A DNA stretch of 9,041 nt, taken from Verrucomicrobiota bacterium (GTDB lineage: Bacteria; Verrucomicrobiota; Verrucomicrobiia; Limisphaerales; AV2). A program made the position numbers and the translations under genes. The stretch covers positions 1 through 9,041 of the forward strand of contig QHPA01000107.1 of NCBI GenBank assembly GCA_003218935.1. Direction: 5' to 3'. Below are positions 4,832 to 9,041 of this stretch, in pieces (the first letter of the stretch is position 1; each line of letters opens with the position of its first letter). The notes beneath the pieces are model-generated. The model was not told where the DNA came from, ran no database searches, and saw only the letters and a list, made by a program, of their open reading frames with translations.

Positions 4832-7800
4832 ATGGCACGAGTCTCACACAAAAACGGACACGCTCCGCGTTCGGTTACCACCACCAAGTACGATGCCAAC
4901 AACATCGTGCTCGAAAAAACCTACGGCGCTTTTGCTGATCTGCGACGCGAGCTCGCCGATTCCAAGGCCGCTGTCGCCGAACGCACTGAACGGCTGCAAA
5001 ACTTTGCCAACTGCACCGATCCACAGCGGGCCTGGCTGTTGTTGGAGGATTACTTCGAGCGGCTCTCCCTCTCGCGCAAGGATTTTGCCGGCGAGAACTG
5101 GTGGCCGCGCCTGATGGGGACCCAGGGCAAGGCGCGGCTGGAGGAGACCGCCCTGCTCTTCCTGCGCGCGAATCGTCCGCTGCCCACTGAATTGCTGCCG
5201 CACGCCAATCTCGAACGCTTTGCTGAAATCGAACAGGCCGAGCAGGAACAGAAATTTGTTCAGCAATTGGAAAACTGGCTGCTGCCACCAGTGCACGCGC
5301 ACCTGGACGCGCCACGCGCGGGTCTGCGGGTCCAATGTGAGGTCCGGCCGCTCGAAAGCCAGCTCCACTTGCATGGACTCGGGGTCCAGTTTGCGCTGTC
5401 GCGTTCGCGCACCGGCGAAAAGAACAAGTCGCTGGGCGAAATCGTCGAGCTGACGGCGCGGTCCGCTCACGAACAAGAGCTCTTTCCTCCGGAAGACTGG
5501 CAATTCATCCAATGGCTGGCCGAGATCTACGACGGACGGAAAGTGAATGGCGAGCCTCTGTTTTTGACCGGCAGCGAACTGCTGCAATGGCTGGCGCGCT
5601 GGGGAAACCACGCGCGCCTGGAACTGAATTCCGACGGCGCAAAGCTGGCGTTTCATGGCGAACTCGCTGAGCTGGCGCCCCATCTCGAAACCGCAGATTC
5701 AGAACTCGTGTTCACTCACCGTCTGAAACTGCTCGACGGCAAATATCACTCGCTTGATCGGGCGCAATTCTTTGCCGGGCCGCCTTCCCTGGCGCTTCTT
5801 GGCCATACTTTTTACATTTTGCGGGATCCACCGCCGCACGATTTGCTGATGCACTGGGCGCAGAGACCGTCGCTGCCCGTCAAAAAATTGAGCCACCGCC
5901 TGCTGACGCACCTGCGCAAAAACGGGTCGAGCAAAGGAGCCGACTGGGAACAGCTTTGCGTGGCGCACACCGCCGTTCCACGGTTCATTTTTGAATTGAG
6001 CGATGACAGCGTCCGGCTCCGCCTGCTCGCCGAAAGCGAACGCGACCAAACCGTCTGGCAGTGGAACGGTCACGAGTGGCAGTTGACAGGCAGCGTCAAG
6101 CGCCAGGCGGAGAAGCCCGAAATCCTCGATGATCCGCGACTCGAACCGGCCGTGCAATGGCTGCGACGACTCGATTGGTTCACGCCGGAGCCGGGGCTTT
6201 GGGTTGGGGACGCGAACGAAAGCTTTTTGAACACGCTCGCCGTTGCGTGGCCAGACCGGCCCGCCGCCGAATATCTAGGGAATACCGCATTTCAACGATT
6301 GTTCCTTTCGCCGCGGCAACTGCGTCCCAAACTGACTGTTCATGGCAGCGGCATTGACTGGCTTTCGGTTTCCGCAGAATGGGAGCAGGAAGGAATGAAA
6401 CTGACTTCAGCGGATTTGCACCGTCTGCAGACCGCCACAGGACGATTTGTGAAACTGCCGGATACCGGCTGGATTCAATTGGACGCCACCGCCGTGCAAG
6501 CCGCGCACGAAACGATGGCCGACCTTGGTCTCGACGGCCTCAGCACAGCGCCGCAGAAAGTGGCGCTGCTCCACGCCGCGCAACTCGACGACACCTCTTT
6601 GCAGCGTTTCGGCGACCAGCAGGCGGCGAAGCTGCGCCAGCGGATCGCGGATTTCGACGGAGTCGACCACACCTCGTTGCCGGATTCGGTCAAAGCCGAA
6701 CTGCGCCCGTATCAAAAGGCCGGTTTCGATTTTCTTTGCCATCTCACCGGCTTGAAGCTGGGCGGCATTCTGGCCGACGACATGGGTCTGGGCAAAACAT
6801 TACAGACGCTGTCCTGGCTGGCGTGGTTGCGCGGGCAGAACGCAAGAAAGCCGAAGCCGGCACTGGTGATTTGCCCGGCATCAGTGCTGCACAACTGGCG
6901 ACGTGAATCGAACCGGTTCACCCCGCACCTCAAAGTGCTCGTTCTGGAAAGCGGGGCTGCGCGTCACAATTTGCGGAAACAGATTCCACAGCACGATTTG
7001 ATCGTCACCAACTACGCCCTGCTGCGGCGGGACCTGGAAGCGCTGCAGAAATTCGAGTTCCGCGCCATCATCCTCGACGAAGCGCAGTTCATCAAAAATC
7101 CTTCGGCACAAGTGACGCAATCAGTGAAACAGCTTCGCGCGGACCAGCGCCTCGCACTGACCGGCACGCCGCTGGAAAACCGTTTGCTCGACCTTTGGAG
7201 TATCGTGGACTTCATTCAGCCGGGCTACCTCGGTTCGCAAAACCATTTCAACGAGATTTACGAACCTCGTGGCGGCGAAGACGCGGCCTGGGGACAAAAA
7301 ATCGCGCGCCGACGGCTGGCCGCAAGACTTCGGCCGCTCATGCTGCGACGGCTTAAACGGCAGGTCGCGCAGGATTTGCCCGACCGCATCGAGGAGCGGC
7401 GCGATTGCGAACTCGGTGAATCGCAGCGTAAACTGTACCTCGCCGAACTGCGTCGCAGCCGCGAGAAGGTCATGCAAACGATGGCCGAAAAGGGCGTCGC
7501 CAAAAGCAAAATGCACGTCCTCGCGGCTCTCACGCGTCTGCGCCAGATTTGCTGCCACCCGGACCTCGTCGGCAACGATTCGGCGTCCGGCAAGACTGAA
7601 ACATTGTTCGAACTCCTGGAGCCGTTGCTGGACGAAGGACAAAAGGTCCTCGTCTTCAGCCAATTTGTTCAGATGCTGCAGATCCTCGAGAAAGAATGCC
7701 GGCAACGCCAGATCCCAACCCACATTTTGACGGGTGAAACCAAAGCCCGGCAGGAAGTGGTGAACGCGTTTCAGAACGATTCAAACGCCGCCGTGTTCCT

Positions 7801-8095
7801 GCTCAGTCTTCGCGCGGCCGGCACGGGGTTGAACCTGACCACTGCAAGTTATGTGGTGCTTTACGATCCCTGGTGGAACCCGGCCGTCGAAGCGCAGGCG
7901 GTTGACCGCTCGCATCGAATCGGCCAGACCCGCACCGTCAACGCCTATCGGCTCATCGCGCCAGGGACGGTCGAAGAGAAAATCTGGGAATTGCAGCAAC
8001 GCAAGGCGCAAACCATAAGCGACGTCCTGGGCGAGGAAGGGTTTGCCCGGAGCCTGTCGAAGGATGATCTGGAATATTTGTTCTCGGAAGATTGA
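4832..8095 (+). CDS. SNF2-family DEAD/DEAH-box helicase
   Basis: A 1087-residue SNF2/Rad54-type ATPase, expected to translocate on double-stranded DNA and remodel protein-DNA or RNA polymerase complexes. The two RecA lobes lie in the C-terminal 460 residues. LRPYQKAGFDFL (Q motif region) is followed by ILADDMGLGKT (Walker A, to T656), LVICPASVLHNW (Ia), ILDEAQF (DEAQ 749-752) and LALTGTP (774-780). The second lobe has KVLVFSQF (938-945), LSLRAAGTGLNL (from 991) and QAVDRSHRIGQTR (motif VI, 1022-1034). All catalytic motifs are intact. The roughly 620 N-terminal residues are not a recognisable SWIM domain (no CxC...CxH pattern) and I cannot name them. An AEIEQAEQEQKF-type charged helix occurs near residue 130. 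No partner gene of a known defence system lies beside it, so a general DNA-metabolism role is assumed. It starts at ATG 4832 without a clear Shine-Dalgarno site. Confidence 0.93.
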   Translation: MARVSHKNGHAPRSVTTTKYDANNIVLEKTYGAFADLRRELADSKAAVAERTERLQNFANCTDPQRAWLLLEDYFERLSLSRKDFAGENWWPRLMGTQGKARLEETALLFLRANRPLPTELLPHANLERFAEIEQAEQEQKFVQQLENWLLPPVHAHLDAPRAGLRVQCEVRPLESQLHLHGLGVQFALSRSRTGEKNKSLGEIVELTARSAHEQELFPPEDWQFIQWLAEIYDGRKVNGEPLFLTGSELLQWLARWGNHARLELNSDGAKLAFHGELAELAPHLETADSELVFTHRLKLLDGKYHSLDRAQFFAGPPSLALLGHTFYILRDPPPHDLLMHWAQRPSLPVKKLSHRLLTHLRKNGSSKGADWEQLCVAHTAVPRFIFELSDDSVRLRLLAESERDQTVWQWNGHEWQLTGSVKRQAEKPEILDDPRLEPAVQWLRRLDWFTPEPGLWVGDANESFLNTLAVAWPDRPAAEYLGNTAFQRLFLSPRQLRPKLTVHGSGIDWLSVSAEWEQEGMKLTSADLHRLQTATGRFVKLPDTGWIQLDATAVQAAHETMADLGLDGLSTAPQKVALLHAAQLDDTSLQRFGDQQAAKLRQRIADFDGVDHTSLPDSVKAELRPYQKAGFDFLCHLTGLKLGGILADDMGLGKTLQTLSWLAWLRGQNARKPKPALVICPASVLHNWRRESNRFTPHLKVLVLESGAARHNLRKQIPQHDLIVTNYALLRRDLEALQKFEFRAIILDEAQFIKNPSAQVTQSVKQLRADQRLALTGTPLENRLLDLWSIVDFIQPGYLGSQNHFNEIYEPRGGEDAAWGQKIARRRLAARLRPLMLRRLKRQVAQDLPDRIEERRDCELGESQRKLYLAELRRSREKVMQTMAEKGVAKSKMHVLAALTRLRQICCHPDLVGNDSASGKTETLFELLEPLLDEGQKVLVFSQFVQMLQILEKECRQRQIPTHILTGETKARQEVVNAFQNDSNAAVFLLSLRAAGTGLNLTTASYVVLYDPWWNPAVEAQAVDRSHRIGQTRTVNAYRLIAPGTVEEKIWELQQRKAQTISDVLGEEGFARSLSKDDLEYLFSED

Positions 8096-8149
8096 CCGCG
8101 CCTGTAACCTCCTATTGCGGAAAATGGTCCGGCGGGAACAAGGCGCGGT
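8095..8149. repeat. Inverted repeat after the helicase gene
   Basis: Perfect 9-bp arms, accgcgcct (8095-8103) and aggcgcggt (8141-8149), are separated by 37 bases and begin at the last base of the helicase stop codon. There is no T-run after the second arm, so it is not a standard intrinsic terminator, although the stem could stabilise the transcript end. Confidence 0.45.
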
Positions 8150-8184
8150 TGTAGCGGGGCAATCTCGGCGCGCTCGAAATTCTT

Positions 8185-8499
8185 ATGAAATTAAAAAACT
8201 GGTTGCCGATGCTGTTGGTGAGTGTTGGCTTTTTGTTGATCAACGGCTGCCTGGTTGTGCGGGAACGTCCGCGCGAAGTCGTCGTCACCGAAGCGCCGCC
8301 GCAGCCACAGGCTGAGGTTGTCCCGCCGGCGCCCGGGCCGGGATACGCCTGGGTTGAAGGATACTGGGTCTGGCATGGACGTTGGGTTTGGGAGCCAGGA
8401 CGTTGGCTCGTTCGTCCCCACGCTCGCGCGGTGTGGGTGAGGGGCCATTGGGTGCATCGGCGCCATGGCTGGGTATGGGCTCCGGGGGGGTGGCGGTGA
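8185..8499 (+). CDS. Trp-rich YXWGXW-type lipoprotein
   Basis: A 104-residue predicted lipoprotein. MKLKNW and a hydrophobic core (LPMLLVSVGFLL) lead to the lipobox INGC with the lipidated Cys at residue 22. Pro/Gln-rich linker residues 36-52 precede a tryptophan-rich tail with short repeats: YAWVEGYW (54-61), WHGRWVWEPGRW (63-74), WVRGHW (84-89) and WVWAPGGW (96-103), eleven Trp in 50 residues. This fits the YXWGXW (WXXGXW) repeat family found in envelope proteins. The function is unknown. The mature protein would be anchored in a membrane facing the periplasm or outside. It starts at ATG 8185 with no visible Shine-Dalgarno site. It is probably transcribed apart from the helicase, since an inverted repeat lies between them. 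Confidence 0.85.
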   Translation: MKLKNWLPMLLVSVGFLLINGCLVVRERPREVVVTEAPPQPQAEVVPPAPGPGYAWVEGYWVWHGRWVWEPGRWLVRPHARAVWVRGHWVHRRHGWVWAPGGWR

Positions 8500-8500
8500 A

Positions 8501-8528
8501 TTGACTCTGGACTCTGCGACCTGGAACC
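8501..8528 (+). repeat. Second 7-bp tandem-repeat tract, just after the lipoprotein stop
   Basis: Four contiguous heptamers at 8501-8507, 8508-8514, 8515-8521 and 8522-8528 (TTGACTC, TGGACTC, TGCGACC and TGGAACC) begin one base after the TGA stop at 8497-8499. Read on the complement they contain TCCAGGT and TCCAGAG, close to the TCCAGGC of the tract at 2710-2737, so both may belong to one heptamer family. No gene is seen between here and 8647. Confidence 0.5.
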
Positions 8529-8647
8529 GAACGGACCAAAAGCTCCAAAAAGGCAGCATTGGCGCCGGAAACCTCAGCTCCGTTGTGCATTCCGCACTGC
8601 GGTCCCTGCCCCGTTCTCGGCCTGCGGTATCAGTACATTCAACAGTG

Positions 8648-9041
8648 TTATTGGAGCGTCACAACTTGATGAAGGGCGGTCAGGAGTGTTTCCGTTGAGT
8701 AGGGTTTGGTCAAAAACGCTTGCGGTTTCAAGCGGGACATGTCCATCCCTTTGGCTTCCGCTTCCAGCCCACTAATGCAAACTACCTTCGCATCGGGTGC
8801 GGTCTTTCGTATTTCCCTGACCAACGCTTCTCCGTCCATGACAGGCATCTCCATGTCCGTAATAACCACGTCGATTTCCCCGACACGCTGCTGGTAAAGG
8901 ATCAGCGCCTCGGCTCCGTCTTTGGCCGTGATGACCCGATAGTTGAAGGCTTCCAGGGTCGTCTTGGTGATTTCGAGTACCGCCGCTTCGTCATCCACCA
9001 GGAGAATGATTTCACCCCGGCCCATTTGCATCACCGGCACC
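8648..9041 (-). CDS. Response-regulator receiver domain, 5' end beyond the window
   Basis: The visible 131 codons are a complete CheY-like receiver domain ending in TAA at 8648-8650. Counting from the GTG at 9040, the acidic pocket is D16/D17 in ILLVDDE, the phospho-acceptor is D62 in VITDMEMPVMDG, S90 is the conserved switch Ser/Thr and K112 (LTKP) is the invariant lysine. All key residues are present, so phosphorylation is expected. The frame stays open to the window edge. The GRGEIILLVDDEAAV entry is typical of receivers fused to the C terminus of hybrid histidine kinases, so this is most likely the tail of such a kinase. A stand-alone regulator starting at the GTG or at an internal ATG is possible. 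Confidence 0.85.
   Translation of the reverse strand, partial: VPVMQMGRGEIILLVDDEAAVLEITKTTLEAFNYRVITAKDGAEALILYQQRVGEIDVVITDMEMPVMDGEALVREIRKTAPDAKVVCISGLEAEAKGMDMSRLKPQAFLTKPYSTETLLTALHQVVTLQ

Noticed and set aside
4844..5683. Long minus-strand open frame inside the helicase gene (279 codons)
   Set aside because: It lies wholly opposite strongly conserved-looking coding sequence, resembles no protein, and is expected from GC-rich third positions.
4832..8095. SNF2 gene as part of a phage-defence system such as DISARM
   Set aside because: No methylase, nuclease or other partner gene lies beside it. The neighbours are a radical SAM gene and a lipoprotein.
8500..8647. Terminator or small gene between the lipoprotein and the receiver gene
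   Set aside because: Apart from the heptamer tract I found only a 5-bp inverted repeat near 8592-8602 without a T-run, and no credible ORF.

Overview
The window looks like chromosomal DNA from a GC-rich, repeat-laden bacterium of the Verrucomicrobia/Planctomycetes type, and a Pedosphaera/Limisphaerales-like verrucomicrobium is my best guess. This is an inference from three things: the secreted PQQ-like beta-propeller protein, the YXWGXW-type lipoprotein and the hybrid-kinase-style receiver; several families of short palindromic and tandem repeats between and inside genes; and mostly absent Shine-Dalgarno sites. No rRNA, tRNA, CRISPR array, integrase or transposase gene was seen.

Left part (1-2840), decaying and full of repeats. 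Bases 1 to about 330 are a composite non-coding repeat of hairpins and 10-bp tandem units. It abuts the broken 3' end of a secreted TIM-barrel/glycosidase-like gene (minus strand, 299-958). A cluster of three hairpins (1033-1075) separates that gene from a secreted PQQ-like beta-propeller gene (minus strand, 2840-1141). The propeller gene is split by a frameshift with an apparent internal deletion near 2098-2106. It also carries two related palindromic elements (1519-1581 and 1828-1888), both read through in frame. Its signal-peptide region is partly made of 7-bp tandem repeats (2710-2737).

Middle part (2901-8095), intact and free of recognisable repeats. A small tandem-ACT-domain protein (minus strand, start 3359) diverges from a radical SAM protein with a SPASM/Twitch-like C-terminal cysteine set (3512-4687). 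A possible 17-codon leader ORF overlaps the radical SAM start codon by ATGA. Next comes a 1087-residue SNF2-family helicase (4832-8095) with all core ATPase motifs and a long N-terminal region I do not recognise.

Right part (8096-9041). A 9-bp inverted repeat follows the helicase, then a 104-residue Trp-rich lipoprotein. A second 7-bp tandem-repeat tract begins one base after the lipoprotein stop codon. The C-terminal receiver domain of a response regulator or hybrid kinase enters from the right edge on the minus strand.

I see no multi-gene pathway that ties these genes together. The most unusual content is the repeat biology, above all small palindromic elements accepted in frame within a coding sequence, reminiscent of Rickettsia palindromic elements.
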